Part shown: positions 1-7,370 of the stretch, piece after piece
Layout: each line of letters starts with the position of its first letter
How positions within the stretch are numbered: the first letter of the stretch is position 1
Assembly: GCA_903909415.1 (NCBI GenBank)
Contig: CAIVVS010000263.1
Coordinates: forward strand, 1-33,480
Reading direction: 5' to 3'
Length of the DNA stretch: 33,480 bases
Source of the DNA: an uncultured Pseudomonadota bacterium
Lineage (GTDB): Bacteria; Pseudomonadota; Gammaproteobacteria; Burkholderiales; SG8-39
Program-made: the position numbers and the translations under genes
The notes under the pieces: generated by a model
The model's input: the letters and a program-made list of their open reading frames with translations, nothing else
What the model was told of the DNA's origin: nothing
Databases searched by the model: none

Positions 1-219
1 CGCGGCGGCGACCGGGGCGGGTGCGGCCGCGGGTGCACGCGCTGGTGCGGGCATCGCGGCGGGGGCCGGCGCGGCCTGCACGCCGCCCTTGCCCAGCGTC
101 ACCTTCATGCTGCCGATCTCGACCTGGAGGTAGTCGAAGGTCGAGTCGTTCAGCACCTTGATCAGGCTGCTGATCTGGCGGACTTCGTCTTCGGTGAGTG
201 TGTCTGCGGGTTTGGTCAC
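1..219 (-). CDS. AccB-like biotin carboxyl carrier protein, N-terminal part (runs off left edge)
   Basis: This is the first 73 codons of a minus-strand gene that continues beyond base 1. It starts at GTG (219-217) behind a GGGAG Shine-Dalgarno. The translation begins VTKPADTLTEDEVRQIS and continues with a short segment resembling the AccB N-terminus (SLIKVL then FDYLQVEIGSMKVTLGKGG). From about residue 50 it becomes an Ala/Pro-rich hinge, typical of acetyl-CoA carboxylase biotin carrier proteins. The biotinyl domain with its AMKM motif would lie outside the window. It follows the CoA-transferase B gene on the same strand after 58 bases, so it may be in that operon. The N-terminus differs from textbook AccB, so a carrier for a catabolic acyl-CoA carboxylase or a 5-oxoprolinase-type cluster is possible. 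The family call is fairly sure; the specific role is not. Confidence 0.7.
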   Translation of the reverse strand, partial: MTKPADTLTEDEVRQISSLIKVLNDSTFDYLQVEIGSMKVTLGKGGVQAAPAPAAMPAPARAPAAAPAPVAAA

Positions 220-277
220 GCTGGCTCCCTTGCTTTGTGTCTGCCGGTGCGGAGCCTGCCCGCACCGTGCGGTGTCC

Positions 278-970
278 TTACTTGCGCAACTGGGCGCCGT
301 TGGGTGCCGTCTCGGGCACGTCCATCTCGCGACAATCCGCGGCCACGGCGAGGTGCGCCTCGGTCTTCGCCTGGATGCCGGCCGGGTCATGGCCCGGCAT
401 CACCTCGCGCAGCACCAGGCCGGCGGGCGTGACGTCGATCACGGCCAGGTCGGTGTAGATGCGCTTGACGACCTTGCGCGCGGTCAGCGGCGCCCGGCAG
501 GCCTTGAGGATCTTGGGCTGGCCCTTGTTGGTGACATGGGTCATGGCGACGTAGATGTTCGCCGCGCCCACCGCCAGGTCCATCGCCCCACCGACGCCGG
601 GCACGGCCTCGCCCGGCACGCGCCAGTTGGCGAAGTCGCCGTTCTCCGCCACCTCGATCGCGCCCAGGATGGCGTGGCTCAGGTGGCCGCCGCGCATCAT
701 GGCGAACGAGATCGGCTGGTCGAAGATCGCCGCGCCCGTGGCGAGCGTGCAGAAGCCCTTGCCGGCGCTGATCAGGTCGAGGTCCACCTCGTCGCGCTTG
801 GGGCGCGGGCCGACGCCGAGGATGCCGTTCTCGCTGTGCAGGAAGATTTCCTTGCTGCGGTCCAGGTAGTTCGACACCAGCACCGGCATGCCGACGCCGA
901 GGTTCACGTAGTCGCCCTCGTCCAGGTCGCGCGCGATGCGCCAGGCGATGCCGTCGCGTGTGAGCATCAT
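278..970 (-). CDS. 3-oxoacid/3-oxoadipate CoA-transferase subunit B
   Basis: This is the beta subunit of a family I CoA-transferase, 230 residues, the normal size for PcaJ/ScoB. The enzyme moves CoA from succinyl-CoA to a 3-oxo acid through a glutamyl-CoA thioester. The active-site motif SENGILGVGP is at residues 46-55, making E47 the expected catalytic glutamate. Further family blocks are MMRGGH and VGGAMDL. It overlaps the subunit A gene by four bases (967-970), giving translational coupling and 1:1 subunit synthesis. The sequence resembles PcaJ of the beta-ketoadipate pathway as well as ScoB, and sequence alone does not separate 3-oxoadipate from acetoacetate as substrate. Neighbouring Bug receptors and an AccB-like carrier suggest a catabolic operon. 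The start is Met-Met; either could be used. Confidence 0.88.
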   Translation of the reverse strand: MMLTRDGIAWRIARDLDEGDYVNLGVGMPVLVSNYLDRSKEIFLHSENGILGVGPRPKRDEVDLDLISAGKGFCTLATGAAIFDQPISFAMMRGGHLSHAILGAIEVAENGDFANWRVPGEAVPGVGGAMDLAVGAANIYVAMTHVTNKGQPKILKACRAPLTARKVVKRIYTDLAVIDVTPAGLVLREVMPGHDPAGIQAKTEAHLAVAADCREMDVPETAPNGAQLRK

Positions 971-1671
971 GCCGGGGCTCCTTCCTTGGGCAGTTCCAGC
1001 AGGCGCGGATGGCGCTCGGCCTGCACCACGCTGTCGACGAAGATGCCGGGGGTGTGCACCTGCTCGGGCGGGATGCCGCCGGCTTCCACCAGCCTGTCCA
1101 CCTCGGCGATCACGCGGTTGCCGGCGGTGGCCATCACCATGTTGAAGTTGCGCATGGTGCCGCGGTACATCAGGTTGCCCAGCCGGTCGCCCAGGTGCGC
1201 CTTCATGAACACGAAGTCGGCCTTCAGCGGCAGTTCGAGCAGGTACTCCACGCCGTTGATCACCCGCGACTCCTTGCCGGCGGCGAGTTCGGTGCCGGCG
1301 CCGGTGGGCGTGTAGAAGCCGCCCAGGCCCGAGCCGCCGCAGCGGATGCGCTCGACCAGGGTGCCCTGCGGAACCAGTTCCAGCTCGATCTCGCCCTTCA
1401 GGTAGCGGTCGCGGAACTGCGTGGCCGAAGGCGCGGGAAACGAGGCGATCAGCTTCTTCACCCGGCCGTCGCCGAACAAGGCGCCCAGCGCGAAGTCGCC
1501 GGTGCCGGCGCCGTTGCTGATGATGGTCAGGTCGCGCGCGCCGTGCTCGCGCAGCGCCTCGATCAGCTGTCCGGGCATGCCGGCGTTGCCGAAGCCGCCG
1601 AACATGATGCTGGCGCCGTCGAATACCCCGGCCACCGCCGCGCGGCAGCTCGCGAGCGTCTTGTCGATCAT
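967..1671 (-). CDS. 3-oxoacid/3-oxoadipate CoA-transferase subunit A
   Basis: This is the alpha subunit of a family I CoA-transferase, 234 residues, close to PcaI/ScoA length. The signature GGFGNAGMP lies at about residues 25-33, and the blocks LTIISNGAGTG, VPQGTLVERIR, GFYTPTGAGTELA and HTPGIFVDSVV follow in the order expected for PcaI/ScoA. It works with the overlapping subunit B to transfer CoA to a 3-oxo acid in the cytoplasm. It is the first gene of the minus-strand operon and is divergent from the first Bug receptor. The 117-base space between them probably holds both promoters, which would link uptake and CoA activation of the same substrate. Substrate choice (3-oxoadipate, acetoacetate or another 3-oxo acid) cannot be read from the sequence. 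Confidence 0.88.
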   Translation of the reverse strand: MIDKTLASCRAAVAGVFDGASIMFGGFGNAGMPGQLIEALREHGARDLTIISNGAGTGDFALGALFGDGRVKKLIASFPAPSATQFRDRYLKGEIELELVPQGTLVERIRCGGSGLGGFYTPTGAGTELAAGKESRVINGVEYLLELPLKADFVFMKAHLGDRLGNLMYRGTMRNFNMVMATAGNRVIAEVDRLVEAGGIPPEQVHTPGIFVDSVVQAERHPRLLELPKEGAPA

Positions 1672-1788
1672 GTGCTCATTCCGTTTGGTTGCCCTGGATC
1701 AGGTTTCTTGCCGGGCGATTGCATTATTATTTGCCGATAGCAGCTAAATTGTACTCGCCAATCGGCGCGGAACAACGGAGGAGGAAGC
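1672..1788. promoter_or_regulatory. Divergent intergenic region, CoA-transferase operon / Bug receptor
   Basis: This short spacer is clearly richer in A and T (especially 1717-1752) than its surroundings and should carry promoters for both directions. An inverted repeat GCCGAT (1733-1738) / ATCGGC (1761-1766) flanks an AT-rich centre and could be a regulator site. I could not place a convincing -35/-10 pair on either strand. A strong GGAGGAGG Shine-Dalgarno lies just before the Bug start at 1789. Confidence 0.4.
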
Positions 1789-2781
1789 ATGCATTTGCAA
1801 ACATCGGGCCGGAACCGCGCCAGGGCCGCGCTCTCGGCCGGCGTCCTGCTGGCCGCGGCCATCGCAGTCCCCGGCGCCGCGCTCGCGCAGGCCTATCCCT
1901 CCAAGCCGGTCAGCGTGATCGTGCCCTATCCGCCGGGCGGCACCACCGACATCCAGGCGCGCCTGGCGGCCAATGGCCTGTCGCAGAAACTCGGCCAGCC
2001 CTTCGTTGCCCGCAACATGCCGGGCGCCACCGGTGCGATCGCCACCGACTTCGTGGTGCGCTCCGCGCCCGACGGCTACACCGTGCTGTTCGCCTCTTCG
2101 GCGCAGACCACCAGCGTGCCCATGACCGAGAAGGTCAACTACAAGCTGGAAGACCTCGCCCCGGTGAGCGCCACCGGCCGCGGCCCCATGGTGCTGGCGA
2201 TCCACGCCAGCGTGCCGGCGAAGAACCTGAAGGAATTCATCGACTACGCCAAGGCCAACCCGGGCAAGCTGAACTACGCGTCGCCCGGCGCCGGCTCGGT
2301 CGGCCACCTGGTGTCGGCGCTGTTCGTCGCGCGCGCCGGGCTGGACGTCGTGCACATCCCCTACAAGGGCGGCGGCCCGGCAATGGCCGACCTGCTCGGC
2401 GGCCAGGTGCCGATGCTGTTCGGCAACTCCGGCGAGGTGGTGAGCAATGCGAAGAACGAGCGCATTCGCGTGATCGCCGTGTCGGTGTTGCAGCGCATGA
2501 AGCAGCTGCCCGGCGTGCCCACGGTCGCGGAAGTGATGCCGGGCTTCGAGATGTACGCCTGGCAAGGCATGCTGGCGCCGGCCAGGACGCCGCGGCCGAT
2601 CATCGACCTGCTGTCGAACACGTTGCAGGCCCTGTCCAGGGACCCGACGGTGATCGAGCGCCTCGAGCAGGTCGGCGTGGACTCGACCACCACCACGCCC
2701 GAGCAGATGTCCGCGATCATCAAGTCGGAACAGGCGGTGTACGGCGAGGCGGTGAAGGCTGCAGGCCTGCCGAAGCCCTGA
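1789..2781 (+). CDS. Bug/TctC family tripartite tricarboxylate transporter substrate-binding protein (copy 1)
   Basis: This periplasmic receptor has 330 residues. A Sec signal peptide covers about residues 1-34: a basic N-terminus, a hydrophobic stretch, then an ALA-QA cleavage site. The mature protein begins with the Bug hallmark YPSKPVSVIVPYPPGGTTD; later blocks are GATGAIATDFV, APDGYTVLF, HIPYKGGGPAMADLLGGQV and VPTVAEVMPGFE. Bug proteins bind carboxylates, amino acids or aromatic acids, usually without a fixed membrane partner nearby, and no TctA/TctB genes are seen here. The start is supported by GGAGGAGGAAGC upstream of ATG. The next gene is a paralogue of the same length, and the CoA-transferase operon is divergent, so a carboxylic acid that becomes a 3-oxo acid is a plausible ligand. 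That ligand is inference only. Confidence 0.92.
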   Translation: MHLQTSGRNRARAALSAGVLLAAAIAVPGAALAQAYPSKPVSVIVPYPPGGTTDIQARLAANGLSQKLGQPFVARNMPGATGAIATDFVVRSAPDGYTVLFASSAQTTSVPMTEKVNYKLEDLAPVSATGRGPMVLAIHASVPAKNLKEFIDYAKANPGKLNYASPGAGSVGHLVSALFVARAGLDVVHIPYKGGGPAMADLLGGQVPMLFGNSGEVVSNAKNERIRVIAVSVLQRMKQLPGVPTVAEVMPGFEMYAWQGMLAPARTPRPIIDLLSNTLQALSRDPTVIERLEQVGVDSTTTTPEQMSAIIKSEQAVYGEAVKAAGLPKP

Positions 2782-2851
2782 GCGTGCCCTCGACCGCGGC
2801 GGGCGGGCAGGCAAACCAGTGATCCCGGCAAACGGGGCGAAGGAGGAAGAC

Positions 2852-3844
2852 GTGCAGTCTGGATTCGGGTTCAGCAAGGCGGGCCGCATTGCGGTGTCCG
2901 GCATTTTCGTCGCGGTTGCGGCTGCATTGTCGTGCGGAGCCGCGGCACAGGCCTATCCGTCCAAACCGGTGTCGGTGATCCTGCCCTACGGGACCGGCGG
3001 CACCATCGACATCCAGGGGCGGCTGCTGACCAACGGCCTGACGCAGAGGCTGGGCCAGCCCTTCATCGCGCGCAACATGCCCGGGGCCACCGGCGCGATT
3101 GCCACGGAGTTCGTGGCGCGCGCGGCGCCTGACGGCTACACGCTGCTGTTCGCGTCCTCGGCGCAGACCACCAGCGTGCCCATGACCGAGAAGGTCAACT
3201 ACAAGCTCGAGGACCTGGTCCCGGTGAGCGCCACCGGGCGCGGCACCATGGTGCTGGCGATCAACGCCAACGTGCCGGCACAGAACCTGCGGGAGTTCAT
3301 CGACTACGCCAAGCGCAACCCCGGCAAGCTGAACTATGGCTCGTCGGGCACCGGCTCGGTCGCGCACCTGGTGGCGGCGCTGTTCGCCGCGCGCGCCGGC
3401 CTGGACATGGTGCACATCCCGTACAAGGGAGGCGGGGCCTCGGTGGCGGACCTGATGGGCGGCCAGATCCCGATGCTGTTCGGCAATGCCGGCGAGGTGT
3501 TGAGCAATGCAAAGAACGAGCGCATCCGCATCATCGGCGTGTCCACGCAGCAGCGCATGAAGCAACTGCCCAACGTGCCTTCCGTGGCCGAGGTGTTGCC
3601 GGGTTTCGAGATGACCGCCTGGCAGGGGACGCTCGTGCCGGCGCGCACGCCGAAAGCCATCATCGACGTGCTTGCCGGTGCGATCCAGTCCTTGTCCAGG
3701 GATCCGACCTTCATCGAGCGGATGGAGCAGGCCGGTGCGGACACCACGACCACCACGCCCGAGCAGATGGCGGCCATCATCAGATCCGAGCAGGCGATCT
3801 ACGCCGAGGCGGTCAAGGCCGCGGGCATGTCCAAGCCCCAGTAG
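2852..3844 (+). CDS. Bug/TctC family substrate-binding protein (copy 2, tandem paralogue)
   Basis: This is a second periplasmic Bug receptor, also exactly 330 residues when started at GTG 2852. That start has an ideal AGGAGG at 2841-2846; the more upstream in-frame GTG at 2819 lacks one and would place a charged stretch before the signal peptide. The signal peptide ends near AAAQA, and the mature protein begins YPSKPVSVILPYGTGGT. It is clearly a recent duplicate of copy 1: the proteins align without gaps, and a 50-base segment is identical in both genes (2098-2147 and 3158-3207). Differences cluster in the first mature loop (PPGGTTD versus GTGGTID) and the C-terminal half, so the ligand preference may have shifted. 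The pair is separated by 70 bases and is probably co-transcribed, ending at the hairpin at 3891. Confidence 0.92.
   Translation: MQSGFGFSKAGRIAVSGIFVAVAAALSCGAAAQAYPSKPVSVILPYGTGGTIDIQGRLLTNGLTQRLGQPFIARNMPGATGAIATEFVARAAPDGYTLLFASSAQTTSVPMTEKVNYKLEDLVPVSATGRGTMVLAINANVPAQNLREFIDYAKRNPGKLNYGSSGTGSVAHLVAALFAARAGLDMVHIPYKGGGASVADLMGGQIPMLFGNAGEVLSNAKNERIRIIGVSTQQRMKQLPNVPSVAEVLPGFEMTAWQGTLVPARTPKAIIDVLAGAIQSLSRDPTFIERMEQAGADTTTTTPEQMAAIIRSEQAIYAEAVKAAGMSKPQ
3158..3207 (+). repeat. Exact 50-base repeat shared by the two tandem Bug genes
   Basis: These bases are identical to 2098-2147 in the first Bug gene. They encode SAQTTSVPMTEKVNYKL in both proteins. The repeat marks the two genes as a tandem duplication and is a possible site for recombination or gene conversion between them. 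Confidence 0.85.
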
Positions 3845-3890
3845 GACCCGGGTCAGTCAGCGCCGGGCAGGCCGGCGGCGCAGATGAAGA

Positions 3891-3915
3891 AACGGCGGCG
3901 CAATGCGCCGCCGTT
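3891..3915. terminator. Bidirectional terminator hairpin between convergent Bug genes
   Basis: A perfect 11-bp stem, AACGGCGGCGC / GCGCCGCCGTT, has a three-base AAT loop. It lies between the stop of Bug copy 2 (plus strand) and the stop of the third Bug gene (minus strand). On the minus strand it is followed by TTTCTTC, a fair U-rich tail; on the plus strand the tail is GTTCCTT. It probably ends transcripts from both sides. Confidence 0.75.
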
Positions 3916-3933
3916 GTTCCTTGCGGCCCGGAT

Positions 3934-4902
3934 CTACTCGGCGCGCGCGCCGCTCGCCTTCACGAACGGCCCCAGCTTGTCCATGTCGGTGCGGATGTAG
4001 GCGTCGAACTCGGCCAGCGGCACGTTGCGCGCCGACAGGCCCAGCTTGGCGAACTCGGCCTTGATGTCCGGGTGCTCCTGCGAGGAGCGCACGGCGCGGC
4101 TCAGCTGGTCGAGGACGGCCGGCGGGACCTTCGAGGGGGCGAGCAGCCCGAACCAGGCGGTGTACTCGTAGTTGATGCCGGCGGCCTCGCGCGTGCTCGG
4201 CACTTCCAGCGGCGTGCGCATCGCTTCCGGGGTCGAGGTGCCCAGCGCCAGCAGCTTGCCTTCCTTGATGTGCGTCAGCAGGAACGCGGTCGGCACGAAG
4301 CTCACCTGCACCCGGCCGGTGATCAGGTCGGTGATGTAGTCCGAGGAGTTCTTGTAGGGCACGTGCGTCATCTCGATGCCGGCGAGGTTGCTGAAGTAGG
4401 CGGCGGCGAGGTGCGTGGAGGTGCCGATACCGGCGGATGCGTAGTTCACGCCGTTGGGCTTCTGCTTGGCGATCGCGATGAACTCGCGCAGGGTCTTGGC
4501 ACCCATGTGCGGGCTGGCGACGACCAGGTAGGCCGACTCCGCTACCAGCGCCACGCCGAGGAAATCCCTGCGGCTGTCATAGCTCAGCTTGGTGTACAGC
4601 GTGGGGTTGATGGCATGCGTGGAGTTGGCCATCAGCAGTGTGTAGCCGTCCGGGGCCGAGGTCGCCACGCCCTGCGTGGCAATGGTGCCGCCGGCGCCGG
4701 CGCGGTTCTGCACCACCACCGGCTGGCCGAGCCGCTCCTGCAACTTCGGCGCGAAGGCCCGCGCGATCAGGTCGGTGGTGGTGCCGGTGGCGTAGGGAAT
4801 GACCACGTTGATGGCCTTGGACGGGTACTTGTCCTGGGCATGGGCTGCGGGCATCGCCACGGCCAGGGACATCGCTAGACCCGCGAGCAGGTGACGTTTC
4901 AT
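3934..4902 (-). CDS. Bug/TctC family tripartite tricarboxylate transporter substrate-binding protein (third)
   Basis: This periplasmic receptor has 322 residues from the ATG at 4902, which sits behind GGAGG with seven-base spacing. An upstream in-frame ATG at 4953 would add 17 residues before the signal peptide and is less likely. The signal peptide MKRHLLAGLAMSLAVAMPA ends at AHAQ. The mature start is DKYPSKAINVVIPYATGTTTD; family blocks NRAGAGGTIATQGVA, APDGYTLL, HVPYKNSSDYITDLITGRV and VPSTREAAG follow. It is more distant from the tandem pair than they are from each other. It diverges from the molybdenum hydroxylase-BKACE operon over a 92-base gap, so its ligand may be the substrate of those enzymes (inference). 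Confidence 0.92.
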   Translation of the reverse strand: MKRHLLAGLAMSLAVAMPAAHAQDKYPSKAINVVIPYATGTTTDLIARAFAPKLQERLGQPVVVQNRAGAGGTIATQGVATSAPDGYTLLMANSTHAINPTLYTKLSYDSRRDFLGVALVAESAYLVVASPHMGAKTLREFIAIAKQKPNGVNYASAGIGTSTHLAAAYFSNLAGIEMTHVPYKNSSDYITDLITGRVQVSFVPTAFLLTHIKEGKLLALGTSTPEAMRTPLEVPSTREAAGINYEYTAWFGLLAPSKVPPAVLDQLSRAVRSSQEHPDIKAEFAKLGLSARNVPLAEFDAYIRTDMDKLGPFVKASGARAE

Positions 4903-4994
4903 CTGGATCCTCCGATTGATGCAGTGCATCAGTGTTTTGCCGTCTGTCTCCATCCCTATACTACGCGAATGAATACATTCCAGACCGGACTGCG
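4903..4994. promoter_or_regulatory. Divergent promoter region, third Bug gene / molybdenum hydroxylase operon
   Basis: The plus strand has a possible -10 TATACT at 4957-4962 with a poor -35 (TTTTGC at 4935-4940, 16-base spacer), which would start RNA near 4969 and favour the GTG start at 4995 for the hydroxylase. A small inverted repeat GAATG-AATA-CATTC (4967-4980) overlaps the expected start point and could bind a regulator. Support is from sequence pattern only. Confidence 0.35.
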
Positions 4995-7361
4995 GTGAGC
5001 AACGCCGTGCACACGGGCATCGGGCAGCCAGTACGCCGCGTCGAGGATGCGCGCCTGCTGCAGGGGCGCGGGCGGTTCCTGGACGACATCCTGCTGCCGC
5101 GCCTGTGCCACGGCGTGCTGCTGATGTCGCCGCATGCCCACGCGCGCATCACGCGCGTCGACACCAGCGCGGCGGCGTCCATGCCGGGCGTGCTGGCGGT
5201 TCTCACCGGCGCTGACGTGATTGCCGACGGCGTGGGCGCGTTCCCGCCGCTGTACATCGGCGACGAGCGCGGCGGCCCGAGCGGATTCCGTACCCTGCGT
5301 CCGCTGTTGGTGCCGGAGCGGGTGCGCTTCGTGGGCGATCGCGTGGCCTTCGTGGTGGCCGAGACCGTGGACCAGGCGCGCGACGCGGCGGAGCAGGTGG
5401 TCATCGACTACGAACCGTTGCCCGCGGTGGTGCGGGTGGACGAGGCGATGGATGGGGGCGCGCCGCAGCTCTGGGAGGAATGCCCGGGGAACGTGTCCTT
5501 CAGCATCGGTTTCGGCGATGCGGCGGCGACGGACGCGGCGTTCGCGAAGGCGCATGCCACCGTGGCGCTGCGCGTGGAGAACAACCGCGTCAGCGCCAAT
5601 CCGATCGAGCCGCGCGGGGCGATCGGCGACTATGACGCTTCGGAGGACCGCTACACGCTGTATGCCACCTCGCAGGCGCCGCACAGCGCGCGCGGCATCC
5701 TGGCGCGCGACGTGTTCCGCATCCCCGAGAGCCGGCTGCGCGTGGTGTCGCTGGACGTGGGCGGGGGCTTCGGCGCGAAGATCCACCCCTATACCGAGGA
5801 CGCGCTGGTGCTGTGGGCCTCGAAGCGCTGCGGCCGTCCGGTGAAGTGGGTGGCGACGCGCTCGGACTCGTTGCTGGGCGACAACCATGGCCGCGACCAG
5901 GTGGTGGACGGCGAGATGGCGCTGGATGCCGGCGGCAAGATCCTCGGCATCCGCGCGCGCGGCCGGCACGCGATCGGCGCCTACGTCTTCCATGGCGCGG
6001 TGACGCCGGTGGACTATTCAATGAAGCTGCTGCCCAATGCCTACGACGTGCAGGCGATCGACGTTCTCGGCCGGGGCGTGTTCACCAACACCTCAACCAC
6101 ATCGGCGTATCGCGGTGCGGGCCGGCCCGAGGCGGCCATCCTCATCGAGCGCATGGTGGACCGCGCGGCGCGCAAGCTCGGCCTGGAACCGGTGGAGCTG
6201 CGCCGGCGCAACTTCATCCGGTCATCCGCCATGCCCTATGGGACGCCGACCGGGCTGACCTACGACACCGGCGAGTTCGAGCGGGTGATGGACCGGTGCC
6301 TGGCGCTCGCCGACTGGGACGGCTTTGCCGCGCGACGCACGGCGAGCGAATCGGCCGGGCTGCTGCGCGGCCGCGCGATGGCTTTCTACATCGAGGCCGG
6401 CGGCCGCTTCAACGACCGCATGGAACTGCGCTTCGACCCGACCGGGGGCGTGACCATTTTTTCCGGCACGCATTCGCACGGGCAGGGCCACGCCACCACC
6501 TATGCACAGCTGGTCTCGGAATGGCTGGGCCTGCCGTTGGACGCGATCCAGTTCCGCCAGGGCGATACCGACGTGGTGTCCTTCGGGCGCGGCACCTATG
6601 CGGCGCGCAGTTCCATGGTGGCCGCCGGCGGCCTGCGCATGGCGGCGGACCGGATCATCGAGCAGGCGCGACCGATGGCCGCGCACCTGCTGGAAGCCGC
6701 GCCGCAGGACCTGGTGTTCGAGGACGGCGGCTTCAAGGTCGGCGGCACCGACCGGACCATCGCGCTCACCGAGGTGGCGAAGGCCTGCTTCCGGCCACGG
6801 GGACTCCCGGCGCACCTGGGCACCGGACTGGAAGCGAGCGCGATGTACTCGCCGGACGGGCAGAACCACCCGAACGGCTGCCACGCCTGCGAGCTCACCG
6901 TCGACCCCGAGACCGGCGTGGTGAAGCTGGAACGCTATACCGTGGTCGACGACCTCGGCCGCGTGATCAACCCGATGATCTGCGAGGGGCAGGTGCATGG
7001 TGGCGTGGCGCAGGGCGCCGGACAGGCGTTGATGGAACTGGTGGCCTACGACCCGGCGTCCGGCCAGTTGCTGAGCGGCAGTTTCAGCGACTACTGCATG
7101 CCGCGCGCCGACGATTTCCCCCACATCACCACCGGGTTCGAGGAAATTCCCAGCACCTCGAACCCGCTGGGCGTGAAGGGCGTGGGCGAGGCGGGCGCGG
7201 TGCCCACGCCGCCGGCCATCATCGAGGCGATACTCGACGCGCTGCGCCCGCTGGGCGTGGACGACATCAGCATGCCGGCCACCCCGCAGCGGGTCTGGGA
7301 GAGCATCCGCGCCGCTACAGCAAACGCCGCGGCAAGCACATCGGCAAGCAGGACATCCTGA
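4995..7361 (+). CDS. Xanthine dehydrogenase-family molybdopterin-binding (large) subunit, form II CoxL-like
   Basis: This is the catalytic subunit of a molybdenum hydroxylase, which inserts an oxygen atom from water into a heteroaromatic, aldehyde or similar substrate. It has 788 residues from GTG 4995, close to the family size. The N-terminus VRRVEDARLLQGRGRFLDDI is the usual opening of the hammerhead domain (about residues 10-130); the molybdopterin domains fill the rest. Visible motifs are GGGFGAK (256-262), AYRGAGR (371-377) and GVGEAG with the expected catalytic Glu at 732. AYRGAGR marks form II rather than true CO dehydrogenase, which has AYXCSFR. The 2Fe-2S and FAD subunits normally encoded next door are missing. 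It is followed nine bases later by BKACE. The start is uncertain: the open frame begins at 4932, but family alignment favours the downstream GTG. Confidence 0.9.
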   Translation: MSNAVHTGIGQPVRRVEDARLLQGRGRFLDDILLPRLCHGVLLMSPHAHARITRVDTSAAASMPGVLAVLTGADVIADGVGAFPPLYIGDERGGPSGFRTLRPLLVPERVRFVGDRVAFVVAETVDQARDAAEQVVIDYEPLPAVVRVDEAMDGGAPQLWEECPGNVSFSIGFGDAAATDAAFAKAHATVALRVENNRVSANPIEPRGAIGDYDASEDRYTLYATSQAPHSARGILARDVFRIPESRLRVVSLDVGGGFGAKIHPYTEDALVLWASKRCGRPVKWVATRSDSLLGDNHGRDQVVDGEMALDAGGKILGIRARGRHAIGAYVFHGAVTPVDYSMKLLPNAYDVQAIDVLGRGVFTNTSTTSAYRGAGRPEAAILIERMVDRAARKLGLEPVELRRRNFIRSSAMPYGTPTGLTYDTGEFERVMDRCLALADWDGFAARRTASESAGLLRGRAMAFYIEAGGRFNDRMELRFDPTGGVTIFSGTHSHGQGHATTYAQLVSEWLGLPLDAIQFRQGDTDVVSFGRGTYAARSSMVAAGGLRMAADRIIEQARPMAAHLLEAAPQDLVFEDGGFKVGGTDRTIALTEVAKACFRPRGLPAHLGTGLEASAMYSPDGQNHPNGCHACELTVDPETGVVKLERYTVVDDLGRVINPMICEGQVHGGVAQGAGQALMELVAYDPASGQLLSGSFSDYCMPRADDFPHITTGFEEIPSTSNPLGVKGVGEAGAVPTPPAIIEAILDALRPLGVDDISMPATPQRVWESIRAATANAAASTSASRTS

Positions 7362-7370
7362 GGAGGACGC

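Noticed and set aside
158..1315. A 385-codon plus-strand open frame
   Set aside because: It lies opposite two well-supported CoA-transferase genes; its translation is low-complexity His/Arg/Ala-rich sequence typical of a shadow frame in GC-rich DNA.
4932..4994. Upstream start of the molybdenum hydroxylase at 4932
   Set aside because: The added residues do not fit the family N-terminus, and the likely promoter -10 lies inside this segment.
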